A DNA stretch of 63,468 nt. Source: Bradyrhizobium lablabi (GTDB lineage Bacteria; Pseudomonadota; Alphaproteobacteria; Rhizobiales; Xanthobacteraceae). The notes beneath the pieces are model-generated. The model was not told where the DNA came from and made no database searches. It saw only the letters and a list, made by a program, of their open reading frames with translations. Positions 17,524-25,673 of this stretch are shown in pieces. Each line of letters begins with the position of its first letter. Position 1 is the first letter of the stretch. The translations under genes and the position numbers were made by a program. The stretch spans positions 246,631 through 310,098 of the forward strand of contig NZ_LLYB01000071.1 in NCBI RefSeq assembly GCF_001440475.1. Direction: 5' to 3'.

Positions 17524-18920
17524 ACCGACGGATAGCAGAATGAATCCGTCGAGCAATCGCCGCCGTCGAGCCGGACCTGATGCGCGCGGTAACCGTCGGG
17601 GAAATTCACCCAGTAGTCTTTCGCCAGTTCGAGGCCGCCGTCCGGCTTCGCGTTGGCCATCACCATGGCTCCCGGAACACCATCGGGATAGAACTGGTTG
17701 TCCCAGGTCGAGTAGAGCGAGTTGGTCCAGTACACCCGCTTGCCGTCACGGCTGATCTCGACCATCTGCGGACCGCCGGCAAAGGCCTTGCCGTTGGGGT
17801 GCGGCGTGCGGCGCGCGATGCCGCCGATGTGAACCGAGCCGGCCAGCTTCGGCTTTCGCGGCTCCCGGACGTCGTATTGACGCATCTCGCCGGTGCCCCA
17901 GCAGGCGACGTAGAGGAACTTGTCGTCCATCGACAGGTCGATATCAGATACCAGCGGCGGCACGGCGCCGAACCCCTGCAGCAGCGGCGGCAGTTGCTCC
18001 TTCGCCGCGGGCTCGGGTGGGATCGTCGCCGTCTTCTCGATGTGAAACTTGCCGCCCTCGCGCCACCAGGTCCAGATCGAGCCTTCGAGATTGGTGGTGT
18101 CGACCACGACGCCGAGGAAGCCGTATTCTCTGACAGGATCGTGCGCGGGACGCACTTCCAGCGCCATCTGATGGTTGGCGCCGAGATCAATGGTCTGCAC
18201 ATTGCGTCGCGCGCGCAGGTCCCAGAAATGAATCCGGTGGCCGTATTTGTTGGAGAGCAGGTCCTCCGGGACGATGCCGTTCTCGAACTGCGGCGGCAGC
18301 GCCCACTCGCTCGTCACCATGTAATCGCGCGGCAGATTCCACCAGAAATCATAATGCAGGGTTTGCGGACCGCGATCGAGCTCCCAGCGGCCGAGCACCT
18401 CGAACGTCTCGCAATCCATGATGAAGACGCCGGGCGGTCCATCGGTGCCGTTCTTGCCACCGCCACCGAGCGTAGAGATGTAAATGCCTTCCGGCCCGCA
18501 ATGAACGGTGTGGGGCCGCGAATATCCCGTCTTCCTGAAGATCTCTTCAGGCTCGATGATCTTGTGGATTGCCGCCTTGGTTGGATCCGGCTTGGTGTCG
18601 ACGATATAGATGCGGGACGAGCGCATGCCGGGAATGATGAGATAGCGGCGCTCGAGGAAGGCGTGTCCGGTCAGCGGTGACAGTGCCGACGAGCAGGCGT
18701 TCCAGCCGAAATGGTGAAACTCGTCACCCTTGTTGGGCATCGTCACGGTGTGCACGACCTGGCCGTAACTTTGGGAGTCCGGCTTGACGTCGATCACGGC
18801 AAGCGCATCCGGCTTTGAGAAGTCCGGGCTGAGCAGCACGGTATAGGCGAAGCTCTCCGGCGGAGCTTCCATGGCAAGCTTTGGCGAAGCGTGAAACGTG
18901 GGATCGGGCCGAATATTCAT
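17520..18920 (-). CDS. selenium-binding protein (SBP56) family, possible methanethiol oxidase
   Basis: A 466-residue SBP56-type beta-propeller protein. Family features are the histidine-rich EFHHFGWNACSS near residue 67, SRPHTVHCGPEGIY near 135, and the C-terminal region with HPNGKAFAGGPQM and YRAHQVRLDGGDCSTDSFCYP. Members include the methanethiol oxidase of Hyphomicrobium, which gives formaldehyde, sulfide and peroxide from methanethiol. Others are described only as selenium-binding. The ATG at 18920 follows GGGAGGC; a longer frame to 18971 lacks support. No export signal is evident. A 228-base gap with no gene precedes it. Substrate remains a guess. Confidence 0.85.
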   Translation of the reverse strand: MNIRPDPTFHASPKLAMEAPPESFAYTVLLSPDFSKPDALAVIDVKPDSQSYGQVVHTVTMPNKGDEFHHFGWNACSSALSPLTGHAFLERRYLIIPGMRSSRIYIVDTKPDPTKAAIHKIIEPEEIFRKTGYSRPHTVHCGPEGIYISTLGGGGKNGTDGPPGVFIMDCETFEVLGRWELDRGPQTLHYDFWWNLPRDYMVTSEWALPPQFENGIVPEDLLSNKYGHRIHFWDLRARRNVQTIDLGANHQMALEVRPAHDPVREYGFLGVVVDTTNLEGSIWTWWREGGKFHIEKTATIPPEPAAKEQLPPLLQGFGAVPPLVSDIDLSMDDKFLYVACWGTGEMRQYDVREPRKPKLAGSVHIGGIARRTPHPNGKAFAGGPQMVEISRDGKRVYWTNSLYSTWDNQFYPDGVPGAMVMANAKPDGGLELAKDYWVNFPDGYRAHQVRLDGGDCSTDSFCYPSV

Positions 18921-19148
18921 CGTACTGCCTCCCTGTTTGCCTCGATGGTCAGCGACACGGCTCAGCGGCATGCAGCAGCAAGAAATCGCCCGGCTCGTTG
19001 AGTTCCTCTCGCGAGCGCCGCCGGCCGGGGTTTGCCGGTCGACAATACACGCAATACGACCGGTCGAAAATAACGATAGTGCCAGCGATTCGACTGGACC
19101 ACCAATCAGCCGATCACAGAGAACAGGTGGTCCGCGATCTAGCGCGTT

Positions 19149-19574
19149 CTACTTGATCGTCACGGTAATTTTTTCGGAGATGACCGGAGGGACGTGTGGA
19201 TAGTGCTCGGCGTCGCCCAGCACGAGCTGAAGTGTGTGCTTGCCGGGCGGAAGTTCGATCCGGGCTTCGGTCTGGCCCGCTCCGAAATGCAGATGCGACT
19301 TGTCTTGCGGGATCGGTTCGTTCGGATTGATGGGTTCATTCACGTCGACCAGAAGATGGTGATGGCCGCTGTTCGGGTAGGTGTCGCCCGCGTGAGTTAC
19401 GCCCATGTTGCGCAGACCAAAGCGGCACCAGAACGCGCCCTTGATGACGGCGCCGTTCTGCGGCCACACGAAATAGAGACGCGCATCCTTCGCGGAGGGT
19501 TTTCCTTGAGCGCAGGCGGCGAACGGCAGGCAAGTGAGCGCTACTGACAGAGCGATCCACTGCATGACCTTCAT
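19149..19574 (-). CDS. DUF4399 domain periplasmic protein
   Basis: A 141-residue exported protein with a signal peptide ending near AACAQG (residues 20-25). The rest matches the DUF4399 pattern: LYFVWPQNGAVIKGAFWCRFGL, then SGHHHLLVD near residue 69, and PPGKHTLQLVLGDAEHYPH near 108. The triple histidine and later histidines suggest metal binding. Function is unknown. It lies 15 bases after the adenylate cyclase gene on the same strand and is likely cotranscribed with it. Confidence 0.8.
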   Translation of the reverse strand: MKVMQWIALSVALTCLPFAACAQGKPSAKDARLYFVWPQNGAVIKGAFWCRFGLRNMGVTHAGDTYPNSGHHHLLVDVNEPINPNEPIPQDKSHLHFGAGQTEARIELPPGKHTLQLVLGDAEHYPHVPPVISEKITVTIK

Positions 19575-19589
19575 GACTGCCTCTCAACC

Positions 19590-21209
19590 TCATGGGGATA
19601 GCGCAACGCGGAACCCGTGGGTGGGATATCGCACATTGGTGTCATAGCTGCCGCGGTTTGAGGCCCGGGCATAATTGGAGTCTTTCCTCCACGAGCCGGA
19701 ACGCATCACATGCGAGGGGCACTCGCTCTCGACCCACGCAGATCCGTCCGTGGGAGCGCCTTGGTAGTTCTTGTGCCAGCAGTCTTCGACCCACTGATCG
19801 ACACTGCCGCCCATGTCGAACAGCCCAAAGGGATTTGGCTTCAGGCTGCCGACCTTGACGGGTTGATCGACGGCCGGAATGTCAGCGCAGTTCTTGCAAT
19901 TGACCATGCCGGGCTGAAACTGATCGCCCCACCAGTATCTGGTTTGCGTGCCGCCACGTGCCGCATATTCCCATTCGGCTTCACTCGGCAGGCGATATGG
20001 TTTTCGAGTGGCTTGCGCGAGCCAGGCGACATATTGCTTGGCGTCGCTCCAGCTTATGTTGGCAACGGGCGCATCGTCTTTTCCGGTCGCGGTAAAGCCG
20101 CAGGCCTTTGCGGCGGCGCATGCGTTCCATTCCCGCACGGAGACGGGGAATTTCCCCATCGCAAAGGGCTTGATCGTTACCTGGCGGACCGGCTTTTCCG
20201 AAACGTCTTCGTTGCTGCCCATCGCGAAGCTGCCACCCCGAAGGGAAATCATCTCGGGCTCTCGAACCGACACGGCGGCTTGCGTCGTCGGTAGAGGCTC
20301 GGGAACGGCGGGAGCTGCCGACGGCGCTAGCGGTGCCGCCAGTTTTGCTGCCGGAGGCGACGGTTCTGGTGACGGTTCAGGCTGCGTCACCTTCTGTTGT
20401 TGAGTTGGCGCCGCTGTCGGAGCAGGCTGGGACGGAGGCGGTGATGATCTCGCGACTGTCGTCGGTGCCTTCGGCACTTCCGCCGGAGCTGAAACGGGCG
20501 CTGACGCCTGTTCGGTCGCCTTGCGAGCCGGCGCGAACAGGCTCCAGAGAGTGCCTCCTGCGATGATCAGCAATGCAAGGATGAGCAGGAAGGTTAGGAT
20601 CCTTTCGCGTCGCTTCCGGTTCTCGTGCAGTGCGGACGGGTCGGGAAGCACGCGGTAGACGCGCACCGGATCGGTGATGTTCTTGACCTTTCGATCACCG
20701 AGCGACTCATACCCGCAAACCAGCTTATGCTTTATCTGTTCGTAGATGCCGCCGGAGATATAGACTTCGCCGGGAGCGGCTATGCCCTCAAGCCGGGTCG
20801 CAATATTGACGCCGTCGCCATAGACGTCATCGGTTTCGATGATGACGTCGCCAAGATTGACGCCAATCCGGTACTCGATCCAATGATGCTTGGGCAGCGA
20901 TGCATTGCGGCCAACCACATTTTGCTGGATCACGATGCTGGATCGCACGGCCTCGACGGGGCTGTCGAAAATGGCGATGAAGCCGTCGCCCGTGGTTTTG
21001 ACGAGCCTGCCGTGGTGTTCTCTGATGGTCGGTTCGATGAGGTCGCGCTCAAGCCGCTTGACGCGGTTGTGCGTCCCTTCCTCGTCGATCTGCATCAGGC
21101 GGCTGTAACCGGAGATGTCGCCTGCGACGATCGCAGCAAGACGGCGCGGCATCGGCTCGCGCTGTGGGTCACCAGTTCGGCCTGACTTGATGTCGCGGAT
21201 CTGGGCCAT
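19590..21209 (-). CDS. adenylate/guanylate cyclase fused to a periplasmic SUMF1-type domain
   Basis: About 539 residues. Residues 20-190 form a class III cyclase domain with metal-binding Asp31 (AGDISGY) and Asp75 (TTGDGF) and catalytic GDGVNIATRLE near 131-141. A single membrane helix lies near 205-226. A Pro/Ala-rich linker of about 80 residues follows. The C-terminal 220 residues are a SUMF1/formylglycine-generating-like domain (LRGGSFAMGS, YRLPSEAEWEYAARGG, GFRVAL). The layout puts the cyclase inside and the SUMF1 domain in the periplasm, which suggests a sensor. The start at MAQIRD is chosen by cyclase-domain position; a longer frame reaches 21317. The ribosome site is weak. The 287 bases upstream hold no gene. 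Confidence 0.85.
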   Translation of the reverse strand: MAQIRDIKSGRTGDPQREPMPRRLAAIVAGDISGYSRLMQIDEEGTHNRVKRLERDLIEPTIREHHGRLVKTTGDGFIAIFDSPVEAVRSSIVIQQNVVGRNASLPKHHWIEYRIGVNLGDVIIETDDVYGDGVNIATRLEGIAAPGEVYISGGIYEQIKHKLVCGYESLGDRKVKNITDPVRVYRVLPDPSALHENRKRRERILTFLLILALLIIAGGTLWSLFAPARKATEQASAPVSAPAEVPKAPTTVARSSPPPSQPAPTAAPTQQQKVTQPEPSPEPSPPAAKLAAPLAPSAAPAVPEPLPTTQAAVSVREPEMISLRGGSFAMGSNEDVSEKPVRQVTIKPFAMGKFPVSVREWNACAAAKACGFTATGKDDAPVANISWSDAKQYVAWLAQATRKPYRLPSEAEWEYAARGGTQTRYWWGDQFQPGMVNCKNCADIPAVDQPVKVGSLKPNPFGLFDMGGSVDQWVEDCWHKNYQGAPTDGSAWVESECPSHVMRSGSWRKDSNYARASNRGSYDTNVRYPTHGFRVALSP

Positions 21210-21496
21210 GGAGATTGGTTTCCAAAACTGATTACAGTATGAGGCAAACAATCTTTCCAACGCCCACACCGTACCATGCTGGCTGTTCGCCGCAAAGCAG
21301 CCGTACGCGGGTTCCATGCTGGATCATCGGTCTAAGTGTGAGTGAAATCACAAGAATCAGGGTGACCGCCCGGCACCTATCCCGGATACCGGTAGACGAT
21401 CCCGGTCCTCGCGATTGTGTGAACAGAGGCGCTAAGCACGGCGATGCCAGGACGTGTAGGCGCGGCGAGTTTGGTTCCTCTTTCGACAGGCAGAGG

Positions 21497-22186
21497 TCAA
21501 TCTTGCCCCGGCCATCTGACGCGGTAGCGGATTTCACTGCCGTCGCGATTGGCCTGCCACACCCCGAACTCCGGCGTATGCGGCGCCTTGGCCGAGAGCC
21601 CGATCAGATAGAGCCGGTCAGGCTGGCCCTTGATCTTGATCTCCAATTGCCGGTGCGCCGTGCGGAAGGCGAGCTGCACTTGGCCGGCGATGACCGGCCT
21701 GTCGTCATCGCGGCGGAACAGATCGGGCCGGATCTCGCCCGGCATGGTGTTCAGATCGGTCTGCAGTTCAGCCGCTATGTCACGGGCCGAACTCGGCAAT
21801 GCCGCTCCGGCGGGCAAGCGAACCTCAAAGACGAGCAGCGGGTTGGGGGCATTCGGATTGAGCCAGGGCGTCGCTGTCGTGACGGCATAGACATAATAGG
21901 TCGTGCCGGCCGCGGCGCAGAGCGCAACGAGAATCGCTGCTGCCCTCAGGCTGTTGCGGAGAAGTCCGCCGCTGTTTCCTTCGCCGCGCAGCCGCCTCGC
22001 GAGCGCCGTGCCGAGCAGGAGGCCTCCGACGGCGCCGCATGGCGCAAACACCAATAGCGCCAGCACGCCTGACATGATCGGATCGGCCCGGTTTCCGAAG
22101 CCGACCAGTTCAAGCAGCAGCAACGTCGCGACAAAGCCGATGATCGCGCCGACGACCCCGCCGGCGACTTGCAATGAATTCTTCAA
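21497..22186 (-). CDS. hypothetical membrane protein
   Basis: A 229-residue protein with two N-terminal hydrophobic helices (about 7-30 and 40-65), a charged loop RRLRGEG, a third helix near 80-105, and a soluble C-terminal part of about 120 residues that is probably periplasmic. The last part (QVQLAFRTAHRQLEIKIKG, then IRYRVRWPGQ) looks like beta-strand repeats. No domain was recognised. It stands alone on the minus strand between the cyclase and enamidase genes. Confidence 0.6.
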   Translation of the reverse strand: MKNSLQVAGGVVGAIIGFVATLLLLELVGFGNRADPIMSGVLALLVFAPCGAVGGLLLGTALARRLRGEGNSGGLLRNSLRAAAILVALCAAAGTTYYVYAVTTATPWLNPNAPNPLLVFEVRLPAGAALPSSARDIAAELQTDLNTMPGEIRPDLFRRDDDRPVIAGQVQLAFRTAHRQLEIKIKGQPDRLYLIGLSAKAPHTPEFGVWQANRDGSEIRYRVRWPGQD

Positions 22187-22327
22187 ATGTTCCTCGAAGG
22201 TCTGAACAAATGGCCATCAGGCCAGCCCGCATTGGACGGGGCTATCAGGCAATTCGTTCACGGCCTTCGAGGCTTAATGTGACTTTTTCACGTGGCGCCG
22301 GCGTCGTGGTGCCGCGGCTGGCCGTCA

Positions 22328-23527
22328 TCAATGTCCGCTGTCGATCTCCGGCACTTTCCCGGCGGGCGGCGTGTTGCGGCTGCGCTGGGTGCGGACGATG
22401 CCGTCGATGATGGTCATGCCGATGCCGGGGAGGTCGCCGAGCTGCACGCTTTCGAGGATGTTCTTGCCGGGCGAGTGCTGCGCCTTGTCCATCAGGACGA
22501 AGTCCGCCGAGCGCCCGACTTCGATGATGCCGCAGTCGAGCTCGCGCATGCGCGCGGTATTGCCGGTCGCAAGGCAGAAGGCGAGTTCGGCCGGCAGGTC
22601 GCCGAGCGAGGAAAGCATCGAGACCATGCGAAGGATACCGAGCGGCTGCACGCCGGAGCCGGCGGGCGCGTCGGTGCCGAGGATGACGCGGTGCAGGTCG
22701 CCCATCTCGCGCGCGGTGCGCAGCGTGAACAGCGCCGAGCGCTCGTTGCCGTTGTGAACCAGCTCCAGCCCGCGCTTGCAGCCCTCGCAGATACAACGGA
22801 TCTGGTCGTCGGGTAGCGCGGTGTGGCCACCATTGATGTGGCCGACCACGTCGGTGTCGGCTTCCAGCACCACGTCCTTGTCGATCAGGCCGGAGCCAGG
22901 GATTGACGGGCCGCCGGTGTGGATCGTGCTTTGAATGCCGTATTTGCGCGCCCAGCCGACCATCTTGCGCGCGGTCGGGCCGTCCTTGACGCCGCCAAGG
23001 CCGACTTCGCCGAGCAGCTTGACGCCGGCCGCAGCCATTTCCTTGAAGTCGTCTTCCACCATCTCGCATTCGATGACAGGCGCGCCGGCATGAACCTTCA
23101 CGCCGCCGGGCCGTAGCGTCCAGAATGCGCGCTGCGCAAAGATTGCCATCGCTTTCACGCCGACGACGTCGCGGGGACGGCCGGGCATGTGCACCTCGCC
23201 GGCGGAGATCATGGTGGTGACGCCGCCGTGGAGATAGCTGTCGATCCAGTTGATCTGGTTCTGCCGCGGCGTCCAGTCGCCCGCGACGGGATGGACGTGG
23301 CTGTCGATCAGGCCCGGCGCGACGGTGGTGCCGTTGGCGTTGACGATCGTGGTGGCGCCCTCGATATCGACGTCCTTGAAGCGTCCGATCGCGGTGATCT
23401 TGCCGTTCTCGGCCACGATCGTATCGCCATCCAGGATCGGCTTTTCCAGTGCCCCCGAGAGCAGCAGCCCGATATTGCGGATCACCAGCTTGCTCGGGCC
23501 GGTAGCCTGGGGTGCGTCGTGGGCCAT
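22328..23527 (-). CDS. ena: enamidase (6-oxo-1,4,5,6-tetrahydronicotinate amidohydrolase)
   Basis: A 399-residue metal-dependent amidohydrolase that closely recalls the enamidase of E. barkeri. That enzyme opens 1,4,5,6-tetrahydro-6-oxonicotinate to 2-formylglutarate and ammonia. Metal ligands expected in this fold are visible: His77 and His79 (DSHVHP), Glu174 (GEVGLG), His203 (IHTGG), His230 (GHINGG) and Asp286 (GTDAPAG). LHGGVTTMISAG near 99 and the C-terminal RNTPPA are also family-like. The ATG at 23527 has AAAAGGA seven bases upstream; a start at 23563 is less likely. It lies opposite the ferredoxin reductase, and the promoter region carries the same palindrome as the reductase operon. 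Confidence 0.85.
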   Translation of the reverse strand: MAHDAPQATGPSKLVIRNIGLLLSGALEKPILDGDTIVAENGKITAIGRFKDVDIEGATTIVNANGTTVAPGLIDSHVHPVAGDWTPRQNQINWIDSYLHGGVTTMISAGEVHMPGRPRDVVGVKAMAIFAQRAFWTLRPGGVKVHAGAPVIECEMVEDDFKEMAAAGVKLLGEVGLGGVKDGPTARKMVGWARKYGIQSTIHTGGPSIPGSGLIDKDVVLEADTDVVGHINGGHTALPDDQIRCICEGCKRGLELVHNGNERSALFTLRTAREMGDLHRVILGTDAPAGSGVQPLGILRMVSMLSSLGDLPAELAFCLATGNTARMRELDCGIIEVGRSADFVLMDKAQHSPGKNILESVQLGDLPGIGMTIIDGIVRTQRSRNTPPAGKVPEIDSGH

Positions 23528-23573
23528 GGTTTTTCCTTTTGCTTCAATGCCTTCGCCGGACATTCTGCCCGGC

Positions 23574-23632
23574 TTGACGATCCGATCAAGCTGGATTATT
23601 CATTTGTATACGAATGATCGTATACGAATGAT
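23574..23632. promoter_or_regulatory. divergent enamidase/ferredoxin reductase control region with tandem GTATAC palindromes
   Basis: Two operator-like copies lie side by side. CATTTGTATACGAATG (23601-23616) is a palindrome with one mismatched pair. The second is centred on GTATAC at 23620-23625 with a good right half (GAATG). The 13-base GTATACGAATGAT is repeated directly 14 bases apart. A TTGACG hexamer (23574-23579) and TATTCA (23597-23602), 17 bases apart, could form the plus-strand promoter. The sites match those at 7593 and 7748. Confidence 0.7.
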
Positions 23633-23672
23633 ACGGCCGGTCAATCCGGCCAGCAGGTCAGGAAACGGTGCG

Positions 23673-24446
23673 ATGAGCAATTTCAACCAGGAAAGCGTCT
23701 TGAGCGTCCATCACTGGACCGACACGCTGTTCAGCTTCACCACCACCCGCGATCCCTCGTTCCGTTTCCGCAACGGCGAGTTCACCATGATCGGGCTCAA
23801 GGTCGGCGAGAAGCCGCTGCTCCGCGCCTATTCAGTCGCCAGCGCCAATTACGAGGACCGGCTCGAATTCTTCTCGATCAAGGTGCCGGACGGGCCGCTG
23901 ACTTCGCGGCTGCAGCACCTGAAGCAGGGCGACGAGATCATCGTCAGCCGCAAGGCCACCGGCACGCTGGTCATCGACAACCTGGAAGACGGCCGCAACC
24001 TCTATCTGATCGGGACCGGTACCGGGCTGGCGCCGTTCCTTTCCGTGATCAAGGATCCCGAGACCTATGAGCGGTTCGAGAAGGTGGTGCTGCTGCACGG
24101 CTGCCGCCGCGTCGCCGAGCTCGCCTATGGCGAGATGATCACCGAAAAGCTGCCGAACGACGAGCTTATCGGCGAGTACATCCGCAACCAGTTGATCTAT
24201 TACCCGACCGTGACGCGCGACCCGTTCCGCAACCGCGGCCGCATCACCGACCTGATCACGTCAGGCAAGCTGTTCGGCGACATCGGGCTGGCCTCGCTCG
24301 ATCCCGCGCACGACCGCGTCATGATCTGCGGCAGCCCGGCGCTGGTGGCCGACACCCGCACGTTGCTCAACGGCAAGGGCTTTGTCGAAGGCAATCACGG
24401 CGAGCCGGCGCAGTTCGTGGTCGAGAAGGCGTTCGCGGAGCGGTAA
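23673..24446 (+). CDS. fpr: ferredoxin--NADP(+) reductase
   Basis: A 257-residue cytoplasmic FAD enzyme of the bacterial Fpr type. The FAD-binding RAYSVASAN lies near residue 52, the pyrophosphate loop GTGTGLAPFLS near 112, and MICGSPALVADT near 218 precedes the C-terminal end. It exchanges electrons between NADPH and ferredoxin or flavodoxin. AGGAAA lies before the ATG. It diverges from the enamidase gene and shares its operator region. In this context it could supply reduced ferredoxin to the 6-hydroxynicotinate reductase. A general role in redox balance or oxidative stress is the alternative. Confidence 0.9.
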   Translation: MSNFNQESVLSVHHWTDTLFSFTTTRDPSFRFRNGEFTMIGLKVGEKPLLRAYSVASANYEDRLEFFSIKVPDGPLTSRLQHLKQGDEIIVSRKATGTLVIDNLEDGRNLYLIGTGTGLAPFLSVIKDPETYERFEKVVLLHGCRRVAELAYGEMITEKLPNDELIGEYIRNQLIYYPTVTRDPFRNRGRITDLITSGKLFGDIGLASLDPAHDRVMICGSPALVADTRTLLNGKGFVEGNHGEPAQFVVEKAFAER

Positions 24447-24454
24447 TCTCCAGA

Positions 24455-24498
24455 CCCTCATGGTGAGGAGCGCGGAACGCGCGTCTCGAACCATGAGG
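24455..24498. repeat. palindromic repeat, CCTCATGGT type
   Basis: This begins CCCTCATGGTGAGGAGCGCG and ends GTCTCGAACCATGAGG, with a GGAACGCGCG core. It is related to the element at 12106-12152 and lies just after the ferredoxin reductase stop. Confidence 0.75.
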
Positions 24499-24510
24499 CC
24501 ACAGCGGGGG

Positions 24511-24555
24511 CCTCGTCCTTCGAGACGCTTGCTACGCAAGCTCCTCAGGATGAGG
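24511..24555. repeat. palindromic repeat, CCTCRTCCTTCGAGACG type
   Basis: This begins CCTCGTCCTTCGAGACGCTT and ends AGCTCCTCAGGATGAGG around GCTACGCAAGC. It is the inverse of the element at 12163-12207. It lies between convergent genes (ferredoxin reductase and soxA), so it could also help end both transcripts. Confidence 0.75.
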
Positions 24556-24582
24556 GGATAGATGGTGCCGAGCCGCACACAA

Positions 24583-25356
24583 CTAAGGCCGCACCGCCGG
24601 CGCTTCCAGCGCCATGCCCCGCGCCCGGCCCATCAAATACAGTTCGAGCTCCACCAACTCCGGCGCGCCATAGTCATAGGCCTGCGCGCGGATGCCGGTG
24701 ATGCACGCGCGCAGCCGCCGCTGCAGCGATCCCAGCGATTGCCATTCCAGCCGGTAGAGCGGGTAGCCGGTCGGGTGTCCTTGCGTGATCGCGGAGCCGG
24801 CGAGGCGCTTGTCCCAGTTATCGTCATGGCAATTCGTGCAGCCGAGATTGAGCTGGCCCTGCCGCTGCATGTAAAGCTCGCGTCCCTTGGCGATGAACGG
24901 CGCAAGCTGCGGATCGGCGCCGGTTTCGATCGGCACGCCCTGCGACTGCCGCGCGACGAAGGCGGTGAGCGCCAGCAATTCGCGGCTCTCGAAGGGAAGC
25001 GGCGTTGCCTGCTGGTGGTTGCTGCGGCACGAATTGATCCGCTGCTCCAGATCGATCGGACGGCCGGTTGCCTTGTCGAAAGCAGGGTAGCGGGCGGCGA
25101 CGCCCTTCATGCTGGTGCGGGCGTCACCATGGCAATCGGCGCAGGCCTTCTCCGTCGCGCCCGACTTGCGCTTCCACAATGCTTCGCCGTCGAGCACCCA
25201 GAGCATGCCGGGATTGGCGGTATCCTCGTCCTGGATCGCCCTGGTGTCCGGCTTCATGAAGCTGTAGCCGGAGCGGCGTTCGGCCTGCGGAATTTCGGTA
25301 GCGCCAACGGCGCCCGCCACCAGCAGCGCGGCGGTTATGGCGCCGAAAGATCTCAT
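24583..25356 (-). CDS. soxA: sulfur oxidation c-type cytochrome SoxA
   Basis: A 257-residue periplasmic diheme cytochrome with a leader ending near VGATE (residue 20). Heme sites are Cys72-Cys75-His76 (CADCH) and Cys173-Cys176-His177 (CTNCH). Cys218 in RACITGIRA is where SoxA proteins have the cysteine that ligates the active-site heme. With SoxX it attaches sulfur substrates to the SoxY carrier cysteine. The start at 25356 overlaps the soxZ stop (ATGA) and is followed by a good leader; the longer frame is antisense-like. It is the last gene of the unit. No soxB follows. Confidence 0.9.
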   Translation of the reverse strand: MRSFGAITAALLVAGAVGATEIPQAERRSGYSFMKPDTRAIQDEDTANPGMLWVLDGEALWKRKSGATEKACADCHGDARTSMKGVAARYPAFDKATGRPIDLEQRINSCRSNHQQATPLPFESRELLALTAFVARQSQGVPIETGADPQLAPFIAKGRELYMQRQGQLNLGCTNCHDDNWDKRLAGSAITQGHPTGYPLYRLEWQSLGSLQRRLRACITGIRAQAYDYGAPELVELELYLMGRARGMALEAPAVRP

Positions 25357-25673
25357 TCGACGGTGATCGAAGCGGACGCGGTTTCGGAAAAACCCTTGTC
25401 GCCGATCCATTCGAACTCGAACTTGCCGCTTTGGGTAACGGTCGTGAAGAAGGTGATGAAGGGATTGGCCGAGATCGCCGGAAACAGATCGGCGCGGAAA
25501 ATCTCGGCGCCGTTGAAGCGGCACGTAAAGCTCGTGATGATGTCGCGCGGCACGACTTCGCCAGTCGCCGTATGGCGATAACCAGTTTCCATGATGTGCG
25601 ACATCAGTGTCTTGATCTCGATAATGTCGCCGCGCTTGGCTTTCGCCGGGACGTTGATCAGCGCTGAAGCCAT
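25353..25673 (-). CDS. soxZ: thiosulfate oxidation carrier complex protein SoxZ
   Basis: A 106-residue protein of normal SoxZ size that lacks its own signal peptide, as is typical: it is exported in complex with SoxY. It has RGDIIEIKTLMSHIMETGYR near residue 14, then VPRDIITSF and FFTTVTQSGKFEFEW. It overlaps both soxY (TGATG) and soxA. SoxYZ carries the sulfur substrate on the SoxY C-terminal arm between Sox enzymes. Confidence 0.93.
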   Translation of the reverse strand: MASALINVPAKAKRGDIIEIKTLMSHIMETGYRHTATGEVVPRDIITSFTCRFNGAEIFRADLFPAISANPFITFFTTVTQSGKFEFEWIGDKGFSETASASITVE

